Of a DNA stretch of 64,000 nucleotides, positions 42,347-51,656 are shown piece by piece. This DNA comes from Crocinitomicaceae bacterium (GTDB taxonomy: Bacteria; Bacteroidota; Bacteroidia; Flavobacteriales_D; Crocinitomicaceae). Below the pieces are notes generated by a model. It was given only the letters and a program-made list of their open reading frames with translations. It had not been told where the DNA came from and searched no databases. The position numbers and the translations under genes are program-made. Each line of letters begins with the position of its first letter. Position 1 is the first letter of the stretch. The stretch is taken from assembly GCA_002709305.1 (NCBI GenBank), contig PAQM01000028.1, forward strand, positions 1 through 64,000, read 5' to 3'.

Positions 42347-45196
42347 ATGAGAACTCTTCTTGCTTCATCACTTTTATCACTAATGTATATTTACGGATTC
42401 ACACAAAACCTTAAATGGTCAACTTTCATTGATACTTCAACAACATTTTCTTCTCCAAGAAGCGTAGATCTAACAAATGATGGTATACTTGATGTAGTTA
42501 TAGGAGGGGGATTAGATGGGTTTTCACAATCTAATGGAGTTAATGCTATTAACGGTGCTGATGGTTCTATTTTATGGAACTTTGCTACAAACGAAGAAAT
42601 ATTTGGCTCAGCAAAATTTATGGATATTAATAATGATGGAATAAAAGATGTCTTTATTGGAGGAAGATATGGAGAATTTTACGCTATTAATGGTAGCACA
42701 GGAAGTATGATTTGGGAGTTCTTCCCCTATCCTCCAACTTCCTCCATTGATAGTGGTTGGTTTAATTTCTATAATCCACAATTTATTCCCGATCAAAATT
42801 TTGATGGGACACCAGATATTCTAGTTGCAAATGGAGGTGATCATTCTGCACCACCTTGGGATACTATTAGAGAACCTGGAATGTTATTAGTCATAGATGC
42901 TTTAAGTGGCAATGTACTTGCAAAAGATACAATGCCTGACGGCGAAGAAACATATTGTGCCCCTGTAGTTGTAAATTATTCAGGCCAATTAGATATAATT
43001 TATGGTTCAGGAGGGGAAAATGATAAAGGAGCTCTTTGGCGTGTTAGCTTAACAGATTTAATGAATAATAATCTTGAAAATTCTCAAATGTTAGCATCAG
43101 ACCCATCACTCGGGTTTATTGCCCCATCTAGCATTGCCGATATGAATAATGATGGAATATTAGACATCATTAATCAAGCATATGATGGAACTATAAGGTG
43201 TTTTGATGGGTCAAATAATAATTTAATGTGGGAGGTGTTAAATACAGGAACAGAGTCTAGCTCTGCCCCTACAATTGGAAATTTCATTGGCGACGCTACT
43301 CCCGATGTTTTCAATGTAATATATAAGGGTGCAGCACCTACTTTCGTTGAATTCTATCAAATTCTTATAGATGGTGCCACTGGTGATGTAGCATGGAAAG
43401 ATAGCATAGGTGACCTACACTATGGATCATCCGCTGCTATAGATTTAGATTTAAATGGAAGGGATGAAGTTATTATTTCTGTTAACAATCATAATGGGAC
43501 ATCATTTACTCACCAGTTATTAAGCATAGATTTCCAAAACAACCTAACTACACCAATATATAATTCAGACCCAGGAATTAATCTTGCTGTGACACCAATG
43601 CTAGAGGATATTGATAACAATGGTTATATTGATTTTATTTTCGGCTATCGTGCAGATAGTTTAAACCCTATGGGGCAAAATGGATTTTTTGTAAAATGTC
43701 TTGAAGGAACAAACACAATTCCTGGCACTGGAATTGCTTGGGGTAATTATCAAGGGACTAATAAAGATGGCCATTACACATATAATGGTCAAAACTGTGG
43801 AACTGTAACAGCTAATTATAATTTTCAAAATATAACTTGTAATCAATCTGCAGATGGCATAGCTTCAGTTACACCTTCAAGCGGGATAGAACCCTTTACA
43901 TACTTATGGAATACCGGTGATATTTCAAACTCCATTGATTCGATGGATATAGGCAACTACTCTGTTATAATAACCGATTCAACTGGCTGTTATACTGAAA
44001 TTACATTCGATGCTTTTGATCCGTATACCATCACTTTTGGAGGAATTACTTCTCCATTATGCCCTGGAGACTCTAATGGAATAGCGACTGTAAATAGTTC
44101 GGGTTGTCCATGTATGTTTAGTACATGTCTATTTAATTGGAATTCCGGAGATATTGGTAAAACAGGTAATTCGTTAACTTCTGGTTGGCAAACAGTAGAA
44201 ATTACACATATGGACGGATGTATAGTTGTTGACTCAATTTTAATCCCAGATGCGATTCCTATATTAGATAGCTCAATTATAGGACACATTACATGTGCAA
44301 CAAATCCTTATGCATCTAGCTTTATTCAACTATATCTTCATGATTCACTAAGCACTCAATTAACATGGAATACTGGTGACTCAACTGCATATATTGACAG
44401 TTTAGATGTAGGAATATATCATGTTGAACTTTTTGACTCAATTAGAGGTTGTTTTGAATTAGACACAGTTTATATTAATGCCCCTGATACTCTTCAAATT
44501 AATATTTTGTCTAACAATCTTCAATGTTATAATGATAGTTCAGGTATAATAAATACAACAGTAATTGGTGGATTACCTAATTATGAATATACTTGGTCTA
44601 CATCAGATACAACAGAAATCTTAACAAATCTGAATGCCGGATATTATAGTGTTCTTATAGTTGATTCTGGTGGATGTACAATTCAAGTTGATAGTATTGA
44701 AATCACTCAACCTGAATTTCTAAATGTCGACATAATTAACTTTTGGAGTGACTCACTTGGGAATTGTGAAGGAGGAGCTATTGCTATTGGAACTGGTGGA
44801 ATAACACCATACAGTTTCTTATGGAATGATCCACAATCAACAATAAATGACTCTATTACTGATTTATGTAGTGGAACATATGAAGTTATGCTTACTGATA
44901 GTAATGGTTGTATATCTTATGATAGTATAATCATCTTAAATACTCTCAACATTCATGAATTATCAAATAATAATTATATCGTTTACCCGAATCCCACTCA
45001 AAATATTATTACGCTTTCAGCCTTTGGAGAAAAATTTAAAAATAAAAACTATATAATCACAAATAATAATGGAAGGACTATTAGTGAAGGCATTATAAAC
45101 AGTTCTAAACAAAAGATTGACTTTTCTTCTTTTAAAAATGGTATATACTATATAACTATTGATAATTACAGAAAATATAAAGTAATTAAATTCTGA
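42347..45196 (+). CDS. surface protein with FG-GAP and SprB-type repeats, T9SS tail
   Basis: 949 aa. Signal peptide ~1-19. The first ~450 residues are FG-GAP/beta-propeller-like units with Ca-binding D-x-N-x-D-G loops (DLTNDGILD, DINNDGIKD, DMNNDGILD). Next come four or five SprB-type repeats, each about 80-90 residues (for example NITCNQSADGIASVTPSSGIEPFTYLWNTGD...GNYSVIITDSTGCY). The last ~70 residues are a T9SS sorting domain (YIVYPNPTQN ... GIYYITI ... YKVIKF). Likely an adhesin exposed on the surface. SprB is the gliding adhesin of Flavobacterium, but the presence of SprB repeats alone does not imply motility. It is isolated between two minus-strand units. Confidence 0.88.
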   Translation: MRTLLASSLLSLMYIYGFTQNLKWSTFIDTSTTFSSPRSVDLTNDGILDVVIGGGLDGFSQSNGVNAINGADGSILWNFATNEEIFGSAKFMDINNDGIKDVFIGGRYGEFYAINGSTGSMIWEFFPYPPTSSIDSGWFNFYNPQFIPDQNFDGTPDILVANGGDHSAPPWDTIREPGMLLVIDALSGNVLAKDTMPDGEETYCAPVVVNYSGQLDIIYGSGGENDKGALWRVSLTDLMNNNLENSQMLASDPSLGFIAPSSIADMNNDGILDIINQAYDGTIRCFDGSNNNLMWEVLNTGTESSSAPTIGNFIGDATPDVFNVIYKGAAPTFVEFYQILIDGATGDVAWKDSIGDLHYGSSAAIDLDLNGRDEVIISVNNHNGTSFTHQLLSIDFQNNLTTPIYNSDPGINLAVTPMLEDIDNNGYIDFIFGYRADSLNPMGQNGFFVKCLEGTNTIPGTGIAWGNYQGTNKDGHYTYNGQNCGTVTANYNFQNITCNQSADGIASVTPSSGIEPFTYLWNTGDISNSIDSMDIGNYSVIITDSTGCYTEITFDAFDPYTITFGGITSPLCPGDSNGIATVNSSGCPCMFSTCLFNWNSGDIGKTGNSLTSGWQTVEITHMDGCIVVDSILIPDAIPILDSSIIGHITCATNPYASSFIQLYLHDSLSTQLTWNTGDSTAYIDSLDVGIYHVELFDSIRGCFELDTVYINAPDTLQINILSNNLQCYNDSSGIINTTVIGGLPNYEYTWSTSDTTEILTNLNAGYYSVLIVDSGGCTIQVDSIEITQPEFLNVDIINFWSDSLGNCEGGAIAIGTGGITPYSFLWNDPQSTINDSITDLCSGTYEVMLTDSNGCISYDSIIILNTLNIHELSNNNYIVYPNPTQNIITLSAFGEKFKNKNYIITNNNGRTISEGIINSSKQKIDFSSFKNGIYYITIDNYRKYKVIKF

Positions 45197-45221
45197 TGAA
45201 AATAAGTCAGTTTATTTTAAG

Positions 45222-45306
45222 CGGAGAGAGGGGGATTCGAACCCCCGTTACGTTTCCGTAAACACGCTTTCCAAGCGTGCGCATTCAGCCACTCTGCCAC
45301 CTCTCC
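45222..45306 (-). tRNA. tRNA-Ser (anticodon GGA)
   Basis: Read on the minus strand the 85-nt sequence folds as a serine tRNA: acceptor stem GGAGAGG with TCTCTCC, D arm, anticodon loop TTGGAAA (anticodon GGA, reading TCC/TCT), the extended variable arm (GTTTACGGAAACGTAAC) typical of tRNA-Ser, and T arm GGGGG-TTCGAAT-CCCCC. The discriminator is G and CCA is not encoded. It lies directly downstream of ansA, 32 nt from its stop, across a hairpin. Confidence 0.97.
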
Positions 45307-45316
45307 TATTTATAAA

Positions 45317-45359
45317 GGTGAGTAAATTATATCTTTATTTAAGATACCGTTAACTCACC
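45317..45359 (-). terminator. stem-loop overlapping the ansA stop, before tRNA-Ser
   Basis: GGTGAGT (45317-45323) pairs with ACTCACC (45353-45359), and inside them TATCTT (45330-45335) pairs with AAGATA (45341-45346). The hairpin includes the ansA stop codon. No strong T-run follows (TTTATAAAT), so this may be a weak terminator or a processing structure between ansA and the tRNA rather than an efficient intrinsic terminator. Confidence 0.4.
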
Positions 45360-46370
45360 ACGCATGTTCTTACGAAGCATTTTTTTTGTTTTATACAAAT
45401 CACTTTTATCAAGAACTGTCATCAGTTTTGTTACAGCTGCTTCAGTGGTCATATCACCCCCACTAATCACACCTACTTTATTTAAAAAAGAGCTTGATTT
45501 ATACATCCCTTGATTAACGGAACCAAAATTACACTGTGTTATATTTAAAACTACTCCTCCTCCATCAATAAACTTCTCTAGGAGAGAATGAAACTCTTTA
45601 GAATTAGGGGCATTACCAGCACCAAATGTTTCAACAACTAAACCATCTATATTTGATGAATCAAATACACTTTTATACAATTGAAAATCCATCCCAGGAT
45701 ATAATTTTAATAATGCTACCCTACTATTCAAATTGGTGTTGATCTGTAACTGCTTTTGCTCTGTTCGATAAAATTTATTTCTATTATATTGAATCTTCAC
45801 TCCTGCTTTACATAGTTCTTGAAAGTTAGGTGACTTAAATGCTTCAAAATGATCTGCTGAATCTTTAGTCACTCTATTAGCTCTAAACAACCTGTAATCA
45901 AAATATACTGATACTTCTTGAATTAATGGTTGATTATCTTCATCTATAGAAGCTACAATTTCTATGGCAGTAATTAAATTTTCTTTACCATCTGTTCGAA
46001 TAGTACCTATAGGTAATTGTGAACCAGTAAAAATTATTGGTTTTTTTAATCCATCAAAAATAAAACTAAGAGCAGAAGAGGTGTAAGACATCGTATCAGA
46101 ACCATGAAGAACAACGAAACCATTATATTTTGCGTAATTTTTAAAAATAATTTCTGCTATATTCTTCCAATGATTAATATTCATTTCTGAAGAATCAATA
46201 GGATTTTCAAAACTTATGGTTTCCAAGTCAACGCTCAACCTTCTTAATTCTGGTAAGTAATCATATATATGATTAAAATCAACATTAATTAATTGATCAG
46301 TCTCAGTATCATTTATCATACCAATAGTTCCACCAGTATATATCAAAAGTATTTTAGGTTTTACTTCCAT
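45339..46370 (-). CDS. ansA: type I L-asparaginase
   Basis: 343 aa, no signal peptide. Asparaginase motifs: ILLIYTGGTIGMI (~7-19, with the catalytic Thr in TGGTIG) and GFVVLHGSDTMSYTSSALSF (~84-103, second catalytic Thr and Asp). GAGNAPNS (~252-259) is another conserved segment. The length and cytoplasmic location fit the type I enzyme, which hydrolyses L-asparagine to aspartate and ammonia. It lies 17 nt downstream of tatD and upstream of tRNA-Ser. Confidence 0.93.
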   Translation of the reverse strand: MEVKPKILLIYTGGTIGMINDTETDQLINVDFNHIYDYLPELRRLSVDLETISFENPIDSSEMNINHWKNIAEIIFKNYAKYNGFVVLHGSDTMSYTSSALSFIFDGLKKPIIFTGSQLPIGTIRTDGKENLITAIEIVASIDEDNQPLIQEVSVYFDYRLFRANRVTKDSADHFEAFKSPNFQELCKAGVKIQYNRNKFYRTEQKQLQINTNLNSRVALLKLYPGMDFQLYKSVFDSSNIDGLVVETFGAGNAPNSKEFHSLLEKFIDGGGVVLNITQCNFGSVNQGMYKSSSFLNKVGVISGGDMTTEAAVTKLMTVLDKSDLYKTKKMLRKNMRGELTVS

Positions 46371-46387
46371 ATAGCTTTTATTAATTA

Positions 46388-47164
46388 TTATATATTAGGC
46401 AACTTAAATAGTTGTCTCGCTGTCTTTGTAGTTGTTCTTTCAATTTCACTCAATGGAAGATTATAAATGTCAGCCAATTTCTCAGCAATATGTAACAAGT
46501 ATGAGCTTTCATTTCGCTTTCCACGATATGGTTTTGGAGATAAATAAGGTGAATCAGTCTCAAGGATTAACTCATCTAAAGAAATATTTTCAATAATGCT
46601 ATCCAAATTTGAATTTTTATAGGTTACAACACCGCCTATCCCAAGTTTGAAATTATTATAACTATTTATTTTTATAGCATCCTCTAATGTTCCTGAGAAA
46701 CAATGAAAAACTCCTGATAGTTTATCATCATCCATAACATCTAATACATTAAAAATCTCTCTAAGTGACTCTCTTGCATGAATTACAATAGGCTTTTCTA
46801 ATTTTTTCGCCCATTCTACTTGGACTTTGAATGCCTCAATTTGTTCTTCTCTGTACTTCTTATCCCAATATAGATCTACGCCTATCTCACCTATAGCTAT
46901 ATACTCTCTTGAGAAAAGATTCTCCTTAATAACTTTTAAATTCTGCTCCCATTTTTCATCAATAGAACAAGGATGTAGTCCCATCATCGCAAAACAATTA
47001 TTTGGATACTTAGATTCCAAATTATGCATCAAAGGGATTGAATCAAGATCAATATTAGGTAATAAAAAAAGTTCAACTCCAGATTTAATTGCTCTATGTA
47101 TAACTTCGTCTATATCTTGATCAAAAGAACTGGAAAAAAGATGAGTATGCGTGTCAATAAACAT
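46388..47164 (-). CDS. TatD family metal-dependent hydrolase/DNase
   Basis: 258 aa. TatD motifs: FIDTHTHLF (~2-10, HxH metal ligands), GEIGVDLYWD (~93-102), PIVIHARESLREIF (~124-137), GVFHCFSG (~148-155) and LETDSPYLSPKPYRGKRNES (~201-220). This TIM-barrel family includes 3'-5' exonuclease activity and quality-control roles. It is the middle gene of a minus-strand set from galE to ansA: 7 nt from the barrel gene and 17 nt from ansA. Confidence 0.93.
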   Translation of the reverse strand: MFIDTHTHLFSSSFDQDIDEVIHRAIKSGVELFLLPNIDLDSIPLMHNLESKYPNNCFAMMGLHPCSIDEKWEQNLKVIKENLFSREYIAIGEIGVDLYWDKKYREEQIEAFKVQVEWAKKLEKPIVIHARESLREIFNVLDVMDDDKLSGVFHCFSGTLEDAIKINSYNNFKLGIGGVVTYKNSNLDSIIENISLDELILETDSPYLSPKPYRGKRNESSYLLHIAEKLADIYNLPLSEIERTTTKTARQLFKLPNI

Positions 47165-47171
47165 AAATTAC

Positions 47172-47924
47172 TTAAAAGAGAGACACACTTAAACCCATTT
47201 GAACTAAATTAAGTTGTGTGCTAAATTGATTTGAGAAAATTGGATTAAGATTATAACTAAAATATAACGCCCAATTTCTAAGGCCTAAACGAGCATGGAC
47301 AGAATAAATTAATCGATTCACGTCTGGAAAATGATATAGCTTATAAACTTCTTTATGCCCATCAACCTCATACACTCTTTTAGACATAGTATTAACTTGA
47401 TAGCCTATTTTACCTCCTAAATGAACCTTAAAATGCTTCCAACTTTTATTCCTGAATCTTAATTCTAATGGAATAGAAAAACTATTCCCTATTAATGAAC
47501 TCTTTTTAAATTTAACAGATTCCAAATCTTCTTGATTTTCTTGATAAACTGTTTTATTATCAACATTATTTATAACAAATTGATTGTCATGACGAATATT
47601 TTTATACTCATATGAAAGGCCGATTCCTAGAGAAACTGAGTTATCTTTAATTAAAGGTATATCAAACATAAAGTTTGTATTTAACCCCATAGAACAAATA
47701 TTATTATCAAATAAATCTTCATCTCCAACCCAATCATTATATGTAATATCAAAGATCAATCGATCATATTTATGTGCCTTGTTTACTTTTGACGGTCGTA
47801 GACCAGAATAAAACCACATTGAACCTGGTCTAAATGTTGAGACTTCATTTGCCTCCTTTCCATCATACTGTGAGAAGGAGCTAAAAGCTACAATAAAAGT
47901 ATATATAAATGTTATTCTAACCAT
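47172..47924 (-). CDS. outer-membrane barrel-like protein
   Basis: 250 aa with a signal peptide (~1-18, ending SSFSQ). The body is alternating beta strands: FRPGSMWFYSGLRPSKV, YDRLIFDITYNDW, MGLNTNFMFDIPL, SVSLGIGLSYEYKNI, FKVHLGGKIGYQV, YSVHARLGLRNWALYFSYNLNPIF, ending in VQMGLSVSLF with a terminal Phe. This is a PorT/outer-membrane barrel pattern. The function is unknown. It overlaps the galE end by 8 nt and precedes tatD by 7 nt, so it is cotranscribed with both. Confidence 0.75.
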   Translation of the reverse strand: MVRITFIYTFIVAFSSFSQYDGKEANEVSTFRPGSMWFYSGLRPSKVNKAHKYDRLIFDITYNDWVGDEDLFDNNICSMGLNTNFMFDIPLIKDNSVSLGIGLSYEYKNIRHDNQFVINNVDNKTVYQENQEDLESVKFKKSSLIGNSFSIPLELRFRNKSWKHFKVHLGGKIGYQVNTMSKRVYEVDGHKEVYKLYHFPDVNRLIYSVHARLGLRNWALYFSYNLNPIFSNQFSTQLNLVQMGLSVSLF

Positions 47925-48945
47925 TTTTTAATCTTAATTCCCAATTCCAAGCATCTGAAATAGCTTGCTCTATTGTTTTATTTGATCTCCAACCTAAAAT
48001 TTCAAACGCTCTAGATGTGTCGGCATATATTTCTTCCACATCACCCAATCTCCTAGGGCCAAAAGACCAGTTTAATTTATGGTTAGATATCTTTTCAAAA
48101 AGATTAATTATCTCTAAAACACTTGTTCCCTTTCCTGTACCAATATTAATATGCTCTTCAATTGATTTTTTTTGTTTCATAAGCCACCTTAATCCTTTTA
48201 CATGAGCATTAGCAACATCAACTACATGGACATAATCCCGAATACATGTTCCATCAGGAGTGTCATAATCTTTACCATAAACTATAATTTCAGATATCTT
48301 TCCTGTTCCAGACTGAGTAACTATAGGTAAAAGATTATTAGGTATTCCTATAGGAAGTTCTCCTATCAAAGCGGAGCTATGTGCACCAATAGGATTGAAA
48401 TATCTTAAATTTAAGACCTTTGATTTTTCCATGCTTTTAACAAAATCACTAAGCACTTGTTCTCCAAAACGTTTTGTGTTTCCATATGGAGAACTAGCAT
48501 CTTGTAATTGAGTTTTTTCAGAAACTATTCGGCTCCCTTTCGGATTTCCATAAACAGAGCATGATGAAGAAAAAACAATATTATCTACATTGTATTCCTT
48601 AGCTAAACTAAGAATATTAATAAGCCCCAGTATATTATTTCTATAATAATCCAATGGTCGATTCACAGACTCTCCTACTGACTTAAAAGCCGCAAAATGG
48701 ATTATTCCAAAAAACTTAAACTCATCAAAAACTAACCTTGTTTTAGATAAATCACAGACATTAACTTTCCTAAAAATAATATCGGTTTTTGTTATCTCTT
48801 GTAAACCTTGTATTACTTTCTCCTTAGAATTTGAAAAATCATCTATTATAACAGGAATAAATCCATCTTCAATTAATTCTACTACTGTGTGCGAACCTAT
48901 ATATCCTGCACCTCCGGTTACTAATATGTATTTTGATTCATTCAT
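47917..48945 (-). CDS. galE: UDP-glucose 4-epimerase
   Basis: 342 aa from the ATG at 48943-48945; three codons upstream lies an alternative ATG. The Rossmann motif ILVTGGAGYIGSHTVVEL (~7-24) binds NAD, and the catalytic Ser/Tyr/Lys set appears as FSSSCSVYG (~119-127) and SSPYGNTKRFGE (~145-156). CIRDYVHVVDVANAH (~234-248) and HINIGTGKGTSV are conserved in GalE. It interconverts UDP-glucose and UDP-galactose for glycan synthesis. First gene of a run galE, barrel, tatD, ansA. Confidence 0.95.
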   Translation of the reverse strand: MNESKYILVTGGAGYIGSHTVVELIEDGFIPVIIDDFSNSKEKVIQGLQEITKTDIIFRKVNVCDLSKTRLVFDEFKFFGIIHFAAFKSVGESVNRPLDYYRNNILGLINILSLAKEYNVDNIVFSSSCSVYGNPKGSRIVSEKTQLQDASSPYGNTKRFGEQVLSDFVKSMEKSKVLNLRYFNPIGAHSSALIGELPIGIPNNLLPIVTQSGTGKISEIIVYGKDYDTPDGTCIRDYVHVVDVANAHVKGLRWLMKQKKSIEEHINIGTGKGTSVLEIINLFEKISNHKLNWSFGPRRLGDVEEIYADTSRAFEILGWRSNKTIEQAISDAWNWELRLKNG

Positions 48946-48983
48946 CAACATCAAAGTTAAAAGAATAGATTTAAATTTATAGT

Positions 48984-49175
48984 ATGAACAAGGAACGTAA
49001 AATTAATTTTAAAAAATATACTAGTCTACCAAAGTCAAAAATATATCTTCTGAAAATTTTATTTTATATCATAATTACCCTTATCATATTTTATGTTCTA
49101 ATAAAAAAAGACACTAAAAAAAATAAAATCAAAGAAGAAAAGATAAAAGAAATATATAACATAAAAACATATTAG
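48984..49175 (+). CDS. 63-aa Lys-rich single-helix small protein (putative)
   Basis: A 63-codon frame divergent from galE. It has a very basic N-terminus (NKERKINFKKYTSLPKSK), one hydrophobic segment (IYLLKILFYIIITLIIFYVLI, residues ~20-40) and a Lys/Glu-rich tail. It would be a single-pass inner-membrane protein with both ends charged. No family is recognised. AT-rich sequence easily produces such frames, so it is only moderately supported; the clear membrane helix with flanking positive charges is the main argument. Confidence 0.4.
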   Translation: MNKERKINFKKYTSLPKSKIYLLKILFYIIITLIIFYVLIKKDTKKNKIKEEKIKEIYNIKTY

Positions 49176-49206
49176 AAATAACTATAGAATCTTAATTAGA
49201 CTCTTA

Positions 49207-49743
49207 TTATATCTTCATTCCTTTAACCACTCTGTCTTTACGTTTTCTTTTTTGAAGCTTTTTGCTAACTACTTGTAAATATGCTATAGCACTAGAATTT
49301 GTTACTTTATAGGTGTTATTTCCATAGATTACTTCGCCTCCTTTAGATGTATTAGTCCAATCTGCATCCAAGTAATATTTGCCATTAGTTGAACCCTTTC
49401 GCATTGAAAATGAAATAGTTTTACGGACACCAACTTCAAAACGTACAAGTAATTCTCCATCATCTCCAAAACTATCAAAAACACATTTCGTACCAACTGG
49501 TATGATAATTCTCTCTTGATTAGTATTTGATGAAGAAACTAGAGCCCCATCATTATCCGTGCTTTGATTACCTGATTTCTTGTTTTTCTCCAAAATGATT
49601 GTCTCAGAAATAAAAAATTGGACTTTTCTAATCTGTTGTTCTGTATCTAAACCAAATTCATCTTTAATTTGATTAGTATAAGGGACCCTAATACCACAAC
49701 TAGTTATATTCAATAAAATGACTAATAGAAAAAAATACTTCAT
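49207..49743 (-). CDS. hypothetical lipoprotein
   Basis: 178 aa. It begins with a short lipoprotein signal peptide with lipobox NITSC (Cys16). The mature part has a polar linker with Ser/Asn/Asp repeats (SGNQSTDNDGALVSSSNTN, ~58-76), then a beta-rich segment (IIIPVGTKCVFDSFGDDGELLVRFEVGV) and a basic C-terminal end (KKLQKRKRKDRVVKG). No family is recognised. Probably anchored to the periplasmic face of the outer membrane. It stands alone, convergent with the small frame at 48984-49175 and divergent from the MBL gene. Confidence 0.65.
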   Translation of the reverse strand: MKYFFLLVILLNITSCGIRVPYTNQIKDEFGLDTEQQIRKVQFFISETIILEKNKKSGNQSTDNDGALVSSSNTNQERIIIPVGTKCVFDSFGDDGELLVRFEVGVRKTISFSMRKGSTNGKYYLDADWTNTSKGGEVIYGNNTYKVTNSSAIAYLQVVSKKLQKRKRKDRVVKGMKI

Positions 49744-49854
49744 AAAGACTTTTTTTTTACAAATATAATTAAAGTGTTCATCAAAAATTATTCCTTATGT
49801 ATTTCATTAAAGAAAACATTCTATTTTTATACTACTACATAACATATTATAAAA

Positions 49855-50499
49855 ATGAAATTATCAATTCAAAAATTTATGTTCAATGGTTTTCAAGAAA
49901 ACACATATGTAATTCAAGATGGCTCAAATTGTATAATTATCGATCCAGGTTGCTATGAAAAACATGAAGAAGATAAATTAATTAATTATATAGAACAAAA
50001 TAATTTAAATCCCATTGCTCTATTATTAACCCACGCTCATATTGACCATGTTCTAGGTTGTTCGTTTGTGCTCTCAAAATATAATTTAGACTTTTATATG
50101 AATAAGAAAGAAATTAGTACATTAGATGCTGTTTCAAACTATGCACATGTATATGGCTTCCCTAGATACTCTGCACCTCCACCACCTAATAAAAATTTAA
50201 ATGATGGTGATATATTATCTTTTGGTAGAATCAATCTTGAAGTAAAATTCACTCCTGGACATTCAATAGGGCATGTTGTGTTCTATAATAAAGAAAATAA
50301 TTTTGTCATTAATGGTGATGTTTTATTTGCCGGAAGCTTTGGAAGAACGGATTTACCTGGGGGAGATATTGATATACTAAAAAAATCTATTCATAATGTT
50401 ATGTTTCAATTACCAGAAGATACTATTGTATATTGTGGTCATGGGGAAGAAACAACTATTGGAAAAGAAAAAAAGAATAATTATATCCTTCAATTCTAA
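49855..50499 (+). CDS. MBL-fold metallohydrolase (glyoxalase II-like)
   Basis: 214 aa. Metallo-beta-lactamase motifs: LLTHAHIDHVLG (~58-69, HxHxDH), GHSIGHVVFY (~136-145, third His site), GDVLFAGSFGRTDLPGGD (~155-172, bridging Asp) and YCGHGEETTIG (~193-203, last His). The FGRTDL stretch is typical of the glyoxalase II-like YcbL group. It probably hydrolyses a thioester; the exact substrate is unknown. It precedes the glycosyltransferase gene by 12 nt. Confidence 0.92.
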   Translation: MKLSIQKFMFNGFQENTYVIQDGSNCIIIDPGCYEKHEEDKLINYIEQNNLNPIALLLTHAHIDHVLGCSFVLSKYNLDFYMNKKEISTLDAVSNYAHVYGFPRYSAPPPPNKNLNDGDILSFGRINLEVKFTPGHSIGHVVFYNKENNFVINGDVLFAGSFGRTDLPGGDIDILKKSIHNVMFQLPEDTIVYCGHGEETTIGKEKKNNYILQF

Positions 50500-50511
50500 A
50501 ATGATTAATAG

Positions 50512-51639
50512 ATGAGAATAGCTATAAATACTCGTTTTTTAATTTCCTCAAAAATGGAGGGTTTTGGTTGGTATACATTGGAGATTGTTAAACGTATAGT
50601 TGAAAACAACCCAGAACATGAATTTCTCTTATTTTTCGATAGAAAATATGACAAAAAATTTATTTTCGGAGAGAATGTTAAACCAATCATATTATCACCA
50701 CAAGCTAGGCATCCATTTCTATTTTACATCTGGTTCGAATTTTCTATAAGAAATGCTCTAAAAAAATATAATGCTGATATTTTTCTCTCACCGGACGGAT
50801 ATCTTTCACTCAGAAGTACAGTAAAACAAATTTCGGTAATTCACGATATTAATTTCGAACATAATCCTAAAGATTTACCATGGCTAATGCAAAAATACCT
50901 GCGGTTTTTTTTTCCAAAATTTGCTCGTAAAGCAGAACATATTTTAACTGTTTCAGAATATTCAAAAAAGGATATCTGTTCAATATATAATATTAATAAA
51001 TCAAAGGTAACTGCAATATGGAATGGTGCTTCTAACCATTTTAAGCCTTTGAGTGAAGAAGAAAAACAAATAGTTCGCTCTGAATATACAAATGGTCATC
51101 CATATTTTTTGTTTGTTGGAGCAATTCACCCAAGAAAAAATTTAGAGAGGCTTATTTCTGCATTTGAAAAATTTAAAAAAATCAACTTAAAAAGTAAACA
51201 TAAATTAATAATCGTAGGTACAAACCTTTTTGGTGGTTCACAAAAAAAAATATCAATATCTCAATTCATTAAAGATGAAATTATTTTTACAGGTCACTTA
51301 CCCCTTTCTAAATTAGCTCGAGTTATGGGTTCAGCAACAATATTTACATATGTGTCCTACTTTGAAGGATTTGGAATACCTTTAGTTGAGGCAATGAAAT
51401 GTGGAACACCAATACTCTCCGGAGACCGAACTTCATTACCAGAAGTTGCTGATGATTGTGCTATTTATTGCGACCCTTTTGACATAAATGATATCAGTGA
51501 GAAATTAACCCGTCTTGCTAACAATTCAAAACTACAAAAAGAGTTAAGTCAAAAAGGAATCAAAAGAAGTGAATTGTTTTCATGGAATAAAACCGCAAAT
51601 AAAATCTGGAATATTATTTGTTCAATTACTAAAGAATAA
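50512..51639 (+). CDS. glycosyltransferase family 1/4
   Basis: 375 aa with GT-B fold. N-terminal part starts MRIAINTRFLISSKMEGFGWYTLEIV (~1-26). The donor-binding domain has FVGAIHPRKNLERLISAF (~201-218), VYVSYFEGFGIPLVEAMKCGTPILSGDRTSLPEVADD (~281-317) with the E-x7-E motif, and it ends with an amphipathic helix. It transfers a sugar from an NDP-sugar to an acceptor in glycan assembly. It is encoded between MBL hydrolase and the glycine-rich lipoprotein; no flippase or polymerase lies beside it. Confidence 0.9.
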   Translation: MRIAINTRFLISSKMEGFGWYTLEIVKRIVENNPEHEFLLFFDRKYDKKFIFGENVKPIILSPQARHPFLFYIWFEFSIRNALKKYNADIFLSPDGYLSLRSTVKQISVIHDINFEHNPKDLPWLMQKYLRFFFPKFARKAEHILTVSEYSKKDICSIYNINKSKVTAIWNGASNHFKPLSEEEKQIVRSEYTNGHPYFLFVGAIHPRKNLERLISAFEKFKKINLKSKHKLIIVGTNLFGGSQKKISISQFIKDEIIFTGHLPLSKLARVMGSATIFTYVSYFEGFGIPLVEAMKCGTPILSGDRTSLPEVADDCAIYCDPFDINDISEKLTRLANNSKLQKELSQKGIKRSELFSWNKTANKIWNIICSITKE

Positions 51640-51656
51640 TTTTTAAACCTCTTCTT

